Shown one piece after another: positions 1 through 10,863 of a stretch of DNA of 64,000 bases (its first letter is position 1; every line of letters starts with the position of its first letter). Below the pieces are notes generated by a model, which searched no databases, was not told where the DNA came from, and saw only the letters and a list, made by a program, of their open reading frames with translations. The translations under genes were made by a program, and so were the position numbers. The stretch comes from Siphonodentalium dalli. Lineage: Eukaryota; Mollusca; Scaphopoda; Gadilida; Siphonodentaliidae. Location of the stretch: NCBI GenBank assembly GCA_032622095.1, contig CP136065.1, positions 213,072,151-213,136,150 of the forward strand. The letters are read 5' to 3'.

Positions 1-750
1 CAAATGGCAGGCACATTAAACTCGTGCTTGCTTGTTGATCTAATCCCGATATGGTGAAAACAAAGGTCTGTCTCATTTGAGCGGTACACGTGAAAACAGT
101 TACACAATTGCTATACATTTTATTTCTGGAGTATATCAATAATGCAGATCGGTATTTCTCGTACATCGATTTTGGCTCGATCTGTACTGTACATGTATGA
201 TACTGATATTTACGCCCAATTTACCAAATTGTCGACCAAAGAAGCATACCAGTATGTGTATTAATTTTGGGAAACTCTTCCACCCGAGTTTAGTGTTCCT
301 GTCATTTAATGATGTCACCAGAGGGTGAATTTAGTGACGCTATCCAGCATATCGGGCTAGCATCACCAAATTCACCATTTGGAGTCCCCATTCTGCATAG
401 GCATCACTGCTATGGGAGAGATAGGGGGTGTTTATACATTACCCGGCGAAGATCGACAGACACACTAAACTCAGGCTTGCTTTCCTTCCACCCTGTATCG
501 TGTTTACTTGTTGCAATATAGTGCGATGGTGCAAAAGTGTTGCTGGAAGTCTGTTTGGTAACCTCTATCTCCTACTCTGGCATGCATTGGGGGGGGGGGC
601 AGCAGTCAGCCCATATCTCTTCATACCAGACAAGAAATACAATTCGCCTGAATGGTTGTTCTTTCCCCAACAGTTTACCGTCAAATAGTAAATTTCGTCC
701 GGCTCCTATTCCGGCAACACAAATTTTAATTAAAACGCCGTACAAATATA
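1..750. other. Non-coding left edge with a small fold-back repeat
   Basis: No convincing gene. A hairpin lies at about 318-395, where GGTGAATTTAGTGACGCTA pairs with a later TAGCATCACCAAATTCACC. A related arm recurs alone at 2677-2715, so this is a small dispersed fold-back family. A run of 10 G sits at 590-599. Short open frames here overlap in several frames and look random. Confidence 0.5.
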
Positions 751-754
751 ATGA

Positions 755-1420
755 CTAATTTAACACACAAACAGCGATATTATTATCCATTCATTAAAGG
801 TCCACTTAATTTCCGTGTGATTGGGAAAAAGCCGTCATATGATCGTCTGGGAAAAAGTCATCTTGAACTCCCGAATGTCATATTGGACTCCCAAAATCAT
901 ATTGGAATTGAACAAGTCCAATATGAATTTTATAAAAATTATCGGGACTCCAGTCGTTTTTTTTATAAACATACAGATGGATAATAAAATTGTCATTATA
1001 CAATATTGTGTACAGTATCTGGTTTTGTGTTGTACTCGTCCAGGTTGAGATGAATAGTAATATAAGACCCGACGCTATACGCATCTCGTCTAATATGACA
1101 TTTCACCACAAATGGACTCGTACAAGAAAAGGAACTCTCCAACTGGTATATCAAGCTTCCCAACTGTTGGAAGTTTCCAACCTGACACCCTGCTAAGGTT
1201 GGAAAATTTCCAGACGATTGCCATTTCACACCAAAATTGTGACCAACAGTAGAAAAACATCCTACCGTTGGTCTAAAAACAAGAAATTCCCCACGAAATA
1301 CTGGTTGTAAAATAAACAATTCCAACCTATCGCTGGTGTAAACATTTCTAACTAATGTTGTGTCAGGCATGACATTTCCAACTGTTGAAATACCAAAGTT
1401 GCCACTGCTCCCACCGCCAC
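755..1420. repeat. Dispersed repeat family shared with 15.2, 18.0 and 21.8 kb
   Basis: Several phrases recur elsewhere. GTCATATTGGACTCCC (about 877) recurs around 15260-15300, each time after a GATTGGG..AAAGCCG phrase. TGTGTACAGTAT followed by CGTCCAGG (1008-1045) recurs at about 18010-18050 as TGTGTACAGTAT and GAGTCCAGG. TTGTGTCAGGCATGA (1358) recurs at 21848. Sequences around 1035-1060 and 1090-1125 are approximate inverted copies of each other. A 164-codon open frame on the minus strand (996-1490) crosses this repeat and is not supported as a gene. Confidence 0.55.
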
Positions 1421-3600
1421 ATCCCTTTCTCTTTGTTAGGGAGATGCGAAAAGGGTACACAAAGAATATCGGTCGGTTACGAAAAACCAAAGCCCCCAGA
1501 CGCTGAAAGTAATCTGGCTGCCCTACGGAGCCTCATCAAGAAAGCTTTACATATACACACTGCGCCAAATGTGAAGCAGGAGTCACCAGGAACGCTTTGA
1601 CTGCTGTCTTCAAATTTTCGGATGAGTGTTCCTCGCAAAATAGTCATCTTCAGCTAGAAACTTAAACCTTTACCAGCGATCTTTGAAAAATCACTGATGG
1701 ATATAGAAAGAAAATATATGACGTCATACACCAGCGCCTAAGGTATAAACAATCACGCGCCTATATATATAGATATACACACACGCGTTTTGTGATGTTG
1801 GAAAGACTCTACTACAGGAATAATGTTTAACGGTTTCTACTTCATTTTCTCTGTATACTCAATGGCATACATTGTTATATATAGTCTAAATACAACTGAA
1901 AGCAATTAAACAACCATTCCGTGGTTGATTGCCATGTATGGATCCATCCCACTCCCAGCCAACTCAGTTTCGGCAGTAAATGGTATTATATCTACCATAG
2001 AGCGTAGGCTTTGGATCCGTATACAACATATAACTTGACATGGGCCCGAGTTGGTCATGCTCGCACAGCGTCGATCTCTACTCTTTGGGGCGCCGGACCA
2101 GCCCGGCAAAGTGTTCTGTTGTATAAATACGCACCTAATAATAACCACATATATGATATATATAAATCAAGTTAATTAAATGACTATAGATTGATACATC
2201 TTAGAAAGATCTTAAATGAACAGGGAAATTAATTCAATGTATTATGATTATATTATATATATACCTGTATATATTATTTGTATATATTTATTTGTAATTT
2301 GTCTTGAATGTCTTATATATAGATGTTAGACAATAAATGATGATGAATTGCCATCTTCATTTTTATTATTTGATAGGATTAGTTATACTTTTCCCCATGT
2401 TTGTTATTTATTTTTGTATTCGAAGCAGCCTGTCCTTATATATGGATGTTCTTGCTAATAAATTATATTATATTCTGTTATGCAAGTGTTCAATACACCA
2501 TACACGGCAGCCCCCAGTCCCTACAATAGCCCATGTGATGAGTACCATTTTGTGATCATATGCCAAGAGCTGAAAGATTTACGCGAATTATATATTCCAA
2601 AAATTATTGGGATAATCCGAACCGCAAACATTCCATGGACTACTTTCTCTTGAAAATATGAGCTTTCTGAAAAGACTTGAGTCCCCAGAGGGTGAATTTG
2701 GTGATGCTAGCCCGCAAGAGCATATTTATTAAATTGGCATTGAAAAAGGTTATTTACGATACTATTAGATAAACGTATATAAAGTATAGTGTACATCTCT
2801 GAGTTTGCACAGATGGTACGGAACACATTTTGGTATTCACTGACATATTTGGAATTGAACCTTTTATCTTTCTTGACATCATGAATAGAGATACATTCAT
2901 TTCGTACTGCCTTGGCGGGTGTATCCCAATGCAAATTGAACTGTTGTGTGATGAATATCGTCTTTTCAAGCGATGTGTGAGGTTTATTTTCATCCTATGT
3001 TCTGACTACGTTTTATGATGAAAATATCATATCGGATACCTCATTAACATATACATATAGCTTTTGTGGACGCATCGGTGCAGAAGTTCACCTCATCTCA
3101 TATATATATGTCTTAAATATCTTCGGTAAAATAAATCGGTATCATTGTGTAGTTGTGAAAATTATGCGATTTTCGACGAATAATCTGTTTCTGTTCCTCA
3201 CAGATTTCAATAATTTTTCAGGAATGTGTTGAACATAATAAATCCTATGTGACAGAAATGGATAGTGATTGATACTCTTCCCATTCATATAACTATTTGT
3301 CAGTGAGATTGCGTAATTTGCTAGAAATCGACGATTTTCTACAAAGAATCTGTTACGTTCTTTGGGGTGCTAATTGCCGATTTACCGCTCGACGTTCCTT
3401 GCCAATAATACGTTTAATTCTCAAAAATGTTGCATTGGTCATGAAGGGAGATGTTGTACTTTCGAATGATGTATAATGGTATTGTTTTATTGCGTAAAAC
3501 GCGAGAAAATTAAGTTGATATCTCTGTTCCTGTTACTCGGAAAAGTCACTTGTTACCCGGAAGCTGTTCCTGTTCCTGGTTCCGTTGCTGTTAGTCAATC
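1421..3600. other. AT-rich intergenic DNA
   Basis: No supported gene. TA-rich stretches occur around 1760-1790, 2150-2300 and 3090-3110. A minus-strand open frame at 1906-2148 is slightly GC-richer than its surroundings but matches nothing I recognise. Confidence 0.4.
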
Positions 3601-3649
3601 ACTCATGCATAAAGTTTGTATAAAAAATGGTTAGATATTGGTGCGAATT

Positions 3650-4205
3650 ACATTAAGCAATGCAATTCAGATTTTGACCTTAAATGTACATGTGTGGCAT
3701 TTAGTGTATACGATCACACACTGGCAAGTTTGACTGGTGTTGTTTTCAGACATTTCGCCATAGAAAACCATATGAAGAAAATATGTTGTTGTTACACAAT
3801 CATTTAAAGGTGGTGCTAAAGTTTGCCTTCAAATACACGTATGATTGATTAATGTAAGATAATTGCATGTTATTTACAGACAAATTGTCGACCGATAAGA
3901 TCGCTAAAGGTGGACCTACAGAGGTTTTACTTCTCATATAGTTAGCTGTGGTACATATGCATTTTATAAGAAATTTGCACTGGCAAGTTTGCACATTATT
4001 TCTGTGCAGCCATTTTTTTCATAGAAAGACATATGGTGCCAGCATATATTTGTATGATAATTGCATGCTAGTTACAGGCAAATTTCGATAGCGTCGTTGC
4101 TAGTGGAAGTATATAGTTTTTACTACTCATGTAGTTAGATGTGGTACAGGGTGCAATTTATAAGCATTTTTGCATATTGTTTCTTGCACATTGTAGCTTT
4201 CTATA
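3650..4205. repeat. Diverged tandem duplication, unit about 190 bp or longer
   Basis: The phrases GGCAAGTTTG, a CATAGAAA..CATATG block and GTGGTAC..TGCATTT recur in the same order. GTGGTACATATGCATTT at about 3950 is matched by GTGGTACAGGGTGCAATT at about 4141. A GATAATTGCATG..AGTTACAGGCAAATT block also appears twice. The copies are well diverged. Confidence 0.5.
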
Positions 4206-5762
4206 CCTTAAAGGTACTACTCAATATGATGGTCCCCGTATAATCAGATTCCAACTACAACAATTTTTAGAAATGCCGCTTCAGTTATCAGAATCGATTA
4301 AATGCCAAAAAATAAATAATGCTAATCACAGTCACATATAGTATAAAATTGCCCGAAACATGTTGCTCGACGAAATTTGGCCTTATTATCAATAAAAAGC
4401 CTCGTGGTTTTCGAGTTAACCATCTTGATCCGCAATTTGGTCCGATACCGTCGACTTTTTCTGGGCCACTAATAAGTCACGATGGTGAAAACAAAAATAA
4501 GAGATTTCAAAAATCGATAGTTAATAACGCTGAGCTTTGATGTGTGGTTTCCTCGACTCGATTCAAATATTTGTTACCCTCGAATCCAAATAAATAGTAA
4601 TTAAGGGGCGCATAATCGGATTTTGCATCTTTAATGCCTGCAATATAATGCCTGGCACATATGCGAGTGTATGATCATACCATAAGCTAACGATAAAACT
4701 CGCCGCACATAGTCACGTCCACAGGTGGGGAATAAATCATAACAAAGAATAGAGAGGACATTTCTACTTCCCCCGAGACTCCCTTAAATCCCTTGATATG
4801 CAGAAGTCTCTTGAAAAAAATGTATATGAAACTGCAACATAATGTTCGTCATGTCTTCAAGCAGCGAGATATGGGCTGCATGTGTGCATTCGGTATGTAT
4901 TGTGTGCAGGATGTCTGCCTATGCGTGTACAGTTCCTTTTGGGGAATAAGATGTTATCTGGTAACTTGTCTGCCATCCAAATTAATTGACCATTGTATAT
5001 GCCATCCAAAATTAATTACTTGTTTCTGAATCACTGATTTGTCAAAGCCTCATTGATCTTTTTATTTATATAAGCAGTTTGTAAGCAACTTGCCGGAGTA
5101 CACATTTTCGGTTGTAAATTTAACAAAATAGCCTCGCGCAAATACGCACATAATCGTCCTATAAAGTGAAACAGATACATAATGTGATTATTTGATTCTG
5201 AAATAAGCAGATAATGGAGTCATATCCTTTATTTCGTTTGAGGAGGCGGGCCACAGTGAAAAACACATGTTGAAGAGCAAAACCTGGAAAAAGTCGCGAG
5301 TTCGCATATTTGTGTCATTCATTGTCCGCATATAATCTGTGTAGAATCGCCTCATTATGGGTCGATAATGCGACTAAAACGCTCTCATTTTCAGCACATT
5401 ATCGACTCAAAACGAGCCAAGTATAAGCAGATTATCTACATAAATCAAGTTATATTATAAGCAGATATTGTGCGGATATCTGGAGAAAAGGCTCAAAATT
5501 AACACCATAATTGTTCATGTTTCATGTTTCACATTAACTGCCAACGTCTGCTATTTATTAATATTATAATAACAGTTATTTGTTTGTGATCGGAATAAAA
5601 TATCAACGGAATTTAAATTGTGGCGAAGAAACTAACGAAATCCGCTTAGCATATGGACATATGCCGATATTTCACTACGAAACGGGTGTGTTACGAAACT
5701 GGGGACCCACTTGACCAATCAAGGATCAGGATTTAGTGTAACACAGACGGACTATATATATA
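4206..5762. other. Intergenic DNA with small palindromes
   Basis: No supported gene. Around 5375-5395 and 5418-5430 the sequence GTCGATAATG is mirrored by CATTATCGAC. The region 5150-5480 reuses ATAAGCAGATAAT-like phrases and may be a decayed fold-back element. GGGCCACTAATAAGT at about 4464 recurs at about 22930, pointing to another dispersed repeat. Confidence 0.4.
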
Positions 5763-6152
5763 TTAACCCTTTACCCAACAGAATGGCCCTGTGCCAATGC
5801 ATTCTCTTATATATGCGAGTCGACCATAGGTCGCCTCGCATATATAAGAGAATGCATTGGCTTAACACATTAAAAAAAAAAAAATTTAGGCCAATGCATT
5901 CTCTTATATATGCGAGGCGACCTATGGTCGACTCGCATATATATATAAAACAATTTTTTAGGCCAATGCATTCTCTTATATATAAGAGAATGCATTGGCA
6001 CAGGGCATAACTGTAACCATCACAATGTGGTCAATGAGCCGGTTCCAATGATATCCATATTTGTGTGGTTTCATTGAGACAGACCCAAGATAATTTAGGC
6101 TGTTGCAGCTTTATTTGGCCGTTTTTGGCCGGTTTGTTGGGTAAAGGGTTAA
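5763..6152 (-). mobile_element. piggyBac-like MITE, copy 1 (reverse orientation)
   Basis: Bounded by TTAA on both sides. The left end reads TTAACCCTTTACCCAACA and the right end TGTTGGGTAAAGGGTTAA, a perfect inverted pair. TTAA target sites and CCC-starting termini are typical of the piggyBac superfamily; there is no transposase, so this is non-autonomous. Inside is a set of nested inverted arms (GCCAATGCATTCTCTTATAT and complements) that would fold into long AT-rich hairpins, then a roughly 110-bp tail containing CCAAATAAAGC on the minus strand. The same family occurs at 18.4, 32.7 and 45.1 kb in the opposite orientation. Confidence 0.85.
6110..6115 (-). promoter_or_regulatory. Candidate poly(A) signal (AATAAA) for the GPCR
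   Basis: This is the first canonical AATAAA I find on the minus strand after the receptor stop codon, about 430 bases downstream. It lies inside the piggyBac-like MITE at 5763-6152, in a family-conserved sequence (CCAAATAAAGC). Other copies of the MITE carry the same hexamer. Its use is an inference. Confidence 0.45.
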
Positions 6153-6329
6153 GGGTTATACTATGTCGATACATGTAGTGGGACCGTGTCGCTGTACAAT
6201 CTAAACTTCGCAACTTATAAATACACATTCAGGAACACAACGTTTTACTTCAATCATCGCATATCATTGAGCATGTAAAATAGGAATCACAACAACATCT
6301 TTGATGACTGGAGCTTCCTGATATTTTAG

Positions 6330-6549
6330 GAAAACCTTGTGCCAATGCATTCTCTTGTATATGCGAGGCCCTCATCGAAGCCCCATATGGTGCCTCGTAT
6401 ATATAAGAGAATGCATTGGCCTAACAATATATACCTTGATCTTGTAAGCCAGTGCATTCTCTTATATGTGCAATGCTCCCTATCGGAGAATGCACTGGCA
6501 CAGGGGTTTTAATGCTGCACCAGCGCAGCCCCAGTCATGAAAGAGTTAA
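6330..6549. mobile_element. Degenerate relative of the TTAA MITE hairpin
   Basis: Contains two hairpin modules with the family core: GTGCCAATGCATTCTCTTGT paired with AAGAGAATGCATTGGC at about 6403-6420, and AGCCAGTGCATTCTCTTATA paired with GGAGAATGCACTGGCAC at about 6484-6501. The right edge reaches a TTAA at 6546-6549, overlapping the GPCR stop. I could not find a left terminus. Confidence 0.6.
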
Positions 6550-6806
6550 ACTTCATCTTTTGGATTAATAGATGGGACGGTGTTCGTATATGGACGGCGT
6601 GTAAGCACTGAAGCATCATCTCGACGCCCCGATGGACCCACATCGGAGTGGGAGCAACACAGAATTATCTTGAAAGCATTGCGAAAGTTCTTGTTATACA
6701 CAGCGTATAAGACGACATTGTAGGCTGTACTGAACGTCGACATCGTAATCATAACAATAGCCAATGCGCCTGCACCATCTTCACTTCCGGTCTCACCAGT
6801 CATTTT
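6546..6806 (-). CDS. Class A GPCR, last coding exon (TM7 and C-tail)
   Basis: The acceptor TTTCGTTTCAG ends at 6807, and exon 3 starts in phase 0, matching exon 2 across an intron of about 1.85 kb. It encodes residues 250-335. A loop with GETGSEDGAG is followed by TM7, which has N279-V-V-L-Y283 in place of the usual NPxxY, so the proline is missing. Helix 8 is NKNFRNAFKII. Next come CC, a possible palmitoylation site, and a Ser/Thr/Arg-rich tail ending KDEV before TAA (6546-6548). The three exons sum to 1008 bases with no frame disturbance, giving 335 residues, normal for the family. The stop codon overlaps a TTAA at 6546-6549 that marks the edge of hairpin-repeat DNA, so the 3' UTR would be repeat-derived. 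Confidence 0.9.
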   Translation of the reverse strand, partial: KMTGETGSEDGAGALAIVMITMSTFSTAYNVVLYAVYNKNFRNAFKIILCCSHSDVGPSGRRDDASVLTRRPYTNTVPSINPKDEV

Positions 6807-7849
6807 CTGAAACGAAAAAGGCATTTGCATTATACTTTAATTGTTATATTTGGGATAACTTCTAAAATACATTTTCCAAATTGGGATCCCAGTAGGCTAA
6901 GTGGTCGCATTATATGCAGCCATACATATGATGTCCATCGTTGTCGAAGCTCGCTTCTTTTCCATTTTCTACGTATTTGTAATCTATGGAATATATATAG
7001 CATATGGGCAAGTATATAGTCTGTCAATTGGTTAGTCGTCGGCGGCCATGTGGTGTATAATATGTCAAATGAAAACCAACAGTTGTGAAATAACAATCAA
7101 TAAAGCAATTCAAAATTAAAATAATTTGCTTTAAAATCAAAATACATCAAATGAAAATCGATAGATGTCAATTAACAACCAACAAAATTATTTTATCAAG
7201 TCACATCAAGTCAAAATAAGATAAAGGCGAACGAACTGTAACGTATACATTATATAATTGCAGGGTGACCCGGCGGTGTCCATATTAAAGTGCAGCTGTT
7301 GATTGATTAATAAATTGCCCGAAACAGAAGCAAGATGACTCACATCGAAGTGAATATTCGCCGTTTTTTTAAACCAAAACAAAAATAGCAAATGAACCAC
7401 GTAATTGTTTTTCTAGGTGATAATGAACAACATGATCAAGTGTTCAAGTGACTTAATTCGGTCACCATTTATCGACGTTATGAAATGTGAACGTCACCGT
7501 CTCGTCTCCTTAAAACGAGTCTGTTCGATATCTGATTCTTTAAGTATCTGCGGTTATTGGGATAGGTTAATAGTCAAACATATTGATTGCTGATGTCTTT
7601 GGGAAATATAGGAAAATACGAATGTTGAAATTTAGAGCATATTATGACGTAGGTGCCTGGCCCTGGCACCGCTCTGGAAACTTTGAACCACGCCATTACA
7701 ATCTATGGGAATTGGCGATACAATGTTTATCCCGGCAATCTGGTGCCTTCCTGTTCCCAATCTATGAAAACTACGTCGCGACCGTTAAGCTTTCTCCGTT
7801 ATATTCCATATAAGGTGATTATATAAATTTGGTTTAAATCGGCGACTCA

Positions 7850-8160
7850 ATTGTGTTCGTGCTCTTTTTGTGCCCCACCCCTGGCCATCACTGACTCGAA
7901 TAGGGCCACTTTGGGTTTTTTTAAACCCCATCATTAGATGACAATAACTTTGAGTAAATCGGCCGCTAAAACATTTTTACCAATGTTGGTGGCCCTTCCC
8001 TCCCCATCCCTGACTCGAGGACGCCACTTTTGACATCATAAACACACTTTATGTATAAGTTTGGTGGATATACGGCGACAAAACAATGTCATCGAATGTG
8101 TTGCCCCTCCCCTTTCTGTTCCTGACACCAACGGCGTCACTGTAGAACATTTAATCATGT
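7850..8160. repeat. Diverged tandem repeat in GPCR intron 2
   Basis: Three degraded units of roughly 115-120 bp. Each has a C-rich core (CCCCACCCCTGG, CCCTTCCCTCCCC, CCCCTCCCC), then a GACTCGA-like stretch and a GCCACTTT-like stretch. The rest of intron 2 (6807-8652) shows no coding signal to me. Confidence 0.5.
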
Positions 8161-8652
8161 ACCATCACCTTTCTCTTTAAAAAGTAAAAAAGCAATCTAG
8201 ATGGTCCCCCGGTAATTTCGATATAACACATTCGCAAATATAGATATAGACAATGGAAATAATGTTCAGCAGACTGATACACTTTCAAACTGAGCTCGAC
8301 GATGTTGGCGCAGGTTAAAACCTCGACGTGTGTGAAAATCGAGACGACTTTAAATCTTGGTCTGAGTTGAGGGACATCCCAATTTGCTATTCCGATCGAT
8401 AAATGGCAATTTCTATAAGAATTGAGAATTCGTTGAAGCTAACTAAAGCAAGCATCTTGAACAAATGAACACGCATACTGAGTCATTGCCTCTGTGATTC
8501 TGATGGTTGTACATATATTATAACAAATGGTGAGCACTTGGAAATGTTGACAAAAATTCAATAGACCTACCGCAAAAATAAAGGTCTAGTTTCTTTTTAA
8601 TCAATGCGACAATTCCAAGTTCATTGACATCGTTTATGTTACTATCACTTAC

Positions 8653-9170
8653 CGCAAGTACTAGTATAACAAAATAAGGACACCACGACACGGCGAACAA
8701 GACAGCAACTATCACCATCATCTTCACTATTCTGTTTCTATTTTTAGAAACAGCTCCCTGCTGCAAATTATTTTTTGCGTACTGTTTAGATTGGGTCGTG
8801 ATGAACTGTGTTATCCGTGAATAGTTCGTCGTGATGATGATTAATGGAATAACGTATGAAACGAGAGTCACGAACAACCCGTTGAATCGCGAGAAATCAG
8901 CAGGAACGAGGCCACTTCCACATGAGATGTACGTCCTGTTACCTTCTGTCGCTGTGTATTCGCTGAATTCGATGATAGTTGGAGCAGTCACAATCCACGA
9001 ACACACCCATATTCCGGCTATGATTTTGTAGCACGTGGAAAGCGTCATCTGAGATGACGTACTGTGCACGACTGCACGGTAACGTTCATACGATATAGCA
9101 ACGAGGCTGTATACCGAACTCATGATGCACAACACTGGAGAAAAGTTCACTAGTTTGCAAAGGAACTGAC
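8653..9170 (-). CDS. Class A GPCR, coding exon 2 (TM3-TM6)
   Basis: This 518-bp exon encodes residues 77-249. The acceptor is TTTTGTAG at 9171-9178 and the donor is GCG|GTAAGT at 8652/8653, so the exon is phase 1 in and phase 0 out. Residues are numbered in the assembled receptor. C81 at the start of TM3 can form the standard disulfide with C160 in extracellular loop 2. ERY at 105-107 is the DRY-class G-protein motif. An N-glycosylation site, NRT, lies at 154. TM5 has the usual proline (YVIPL). TM6 ends SWCPY (W239, P241), the CWxP switch with Ser in the first position. The third intracellular loop is short and basic. The overall look, including CKLV at the start of TM3, suggests a peptide-type receptor; I cannot name the ligand. 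The apparent open frame past 8653 is intron read-through. Confidence 0.92.
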
Positions 9171-10430
9171 CTACAAAATAAGATTATCAATGATTTATTG
9201 TTAGATTTATTCGAATTTATAAAAAAAATATTTACAGCAATATGTAATGAACAAATCCATGGCAGGAAACATAATTAATGTTCAAAGAACGTCCACAAGT
9301 CAGGCCATGAACCTATATCACCAATCAAGTCTCCAACCCAAGGCGTTTTTTTATTTAAGATTTCTTAAAAATGAGCCGTGGAAATTCACAATGCATCTTT
9401 AAAAAATCAGTGATCGTTTAAAACCACATGGCGGTTTGCGCTCCAAAATACGAATAATATTATTCGCTTTTGAATTGTTCTCGGTATCAAAATAGGTCGA
9501 TAAATATCTTAAGTACCTTTCTACGAACATTATGTAGCCCCAAAAGACGCATTGAAGTAATGAAAAATACAACTTTGAATACGCTGTTTGGGTCCCAAAC
9601 AAAAAACCGCCATTTGCGTGACATGGAACAGAACAGAGCGTCTCGTGGTATTCTATTCCTGATAAGGTAACAATAAAGAACGAGCTTGTACCGCGATTTT
9701 GAACATCAAACACACTTCATCCACTTAATAGATGCTCGGAAAATACACACAATCCCTTCCACTCGCAGTTACAACAACTCCTGCAAAACAAATATATAGT
9801 TCATAGTTCAGGCAACTCACAACAGCGTTATCGCTCGCCAAAATATGAACTATGATTCCCCACACGTGCACCAGCTTCAATCCGAAGAAATTATGCTTGT
9901 TGGGCAAAACACCAGATCTGCACCAGCAGGACTCCCAGACATTATCACATGACAACCACCACTGGTGAAGTGGTCCTGCTAATTTGTCATAATGTTGTCC
10001 TGAATTTCCATGATTCGGGTAGGGCAAAAATTATATTTTTAAGAGAAAGTACAGTTATATTTTTAAAATTTGTAGTCATCGCGGTATTGGCTAATCCGAG
10101 CAATTTGAGAAAAAGTCATTTTTTGTATGAAGTATTCAAGAACACACACACACACACACATATATATATTTTAATAAAGGCTGAACAAAACGACAGATAG
10201 CCATCCCAATTATGGTCGTTGTGCAACCGACGGAGCCATTATTAGATAGTTTACAATATGCATGTTTCTGAATGTTTTATACACGTGAAGGCTTTTCCTC
10301 GATTCCTTCAGATCAGCCAGACATCGCGGATTGACAACCTTATATAAACTAATCAGCACCATAGCAATTCAGCAGGATCCACCCCAGGATCTACCAACCT
10401 AGCATATTAGCAGCACCATTTAACCATGGG
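9171..10430. other. Start of GPCR intron 1, no gene seen
   Basis: AT-rich with no exon I can defend. A minus-strand open frame at 9399-9713 has no recognisable motif. A (CA)n then (TA)n microsatellite lies at about 10142-10169. Confidence 0.5.
10142..10169. repeat. (CA)n/(TA)n microsatellite
   Basis: About nine CA dinucleotides followed by five TA dinucleotides, within GPCR intron 1. Confidence 0.9.
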
Positions 10431-10474
10431 TGACCACATACACAATCAAGTATGTTGAATTATTCTTGTCTAGT

Positions 10475-10592
10475 ATCATTATATGAGTATTATATGTTAC
10501 AGAAAGGCGCATCATTATATGAGCATTATATGTTACAGAAAGACGCATCATTATATGAGTATTATATGTTACAGAAAGACGCGTCATTATAT
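10475..10592 (+). repeat. 36-bp tandem monomers at the LINE 5' end
   Basis: A little over three copies of a 36-bp unit start at 10475, 10511, 10547 and 10583. The core is ATCATTATATGAGTATTATA followed by TGTTACAGAAAGACGC. They lie about 270 bp upstream of the ORF1 start at 10864. Tandem monomers at 5' ends of LINEs often act as promoters; that role is inferred here. Confidence 0.75.
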
Positions 10593-10863
10593 GAAAAAAG
10601 TGACGTCACGTAACGAAGGAAGCTAAATTTTAATCTAACGGAATACGCTGAATAAAATGATTAATTATATGAATCATTTCGGCTAAAAGTATCGGAGAAC
10701 GGGATAAATGGACTCCAAATAAACAATAAAACATGATGATATGAGAAGAAGATCCAGCCACGACAACTTACAAGAGTAATCGACTACGAAAAAGTGAGTG
10801 CCACGAAATTAGGAAAAAACGAAGCTGTCAAACTGTCAACGGTCAATCCGAAAAAATAGAAAC

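Noticed and set aside
996-1490. 164-codon open frame on the minus strand
   Set aside because: It crosses a dispersed repeat shared with 18 and 21.8 kb, has no domain and no splice context.
8518-8652. Extension of GPCR exon 2 past TM6
   Set aside because: A strong donor (GCG|GTAAGT) ends the exon at 8653, and the downstream residues do not look like TM7, which is in the next exon.
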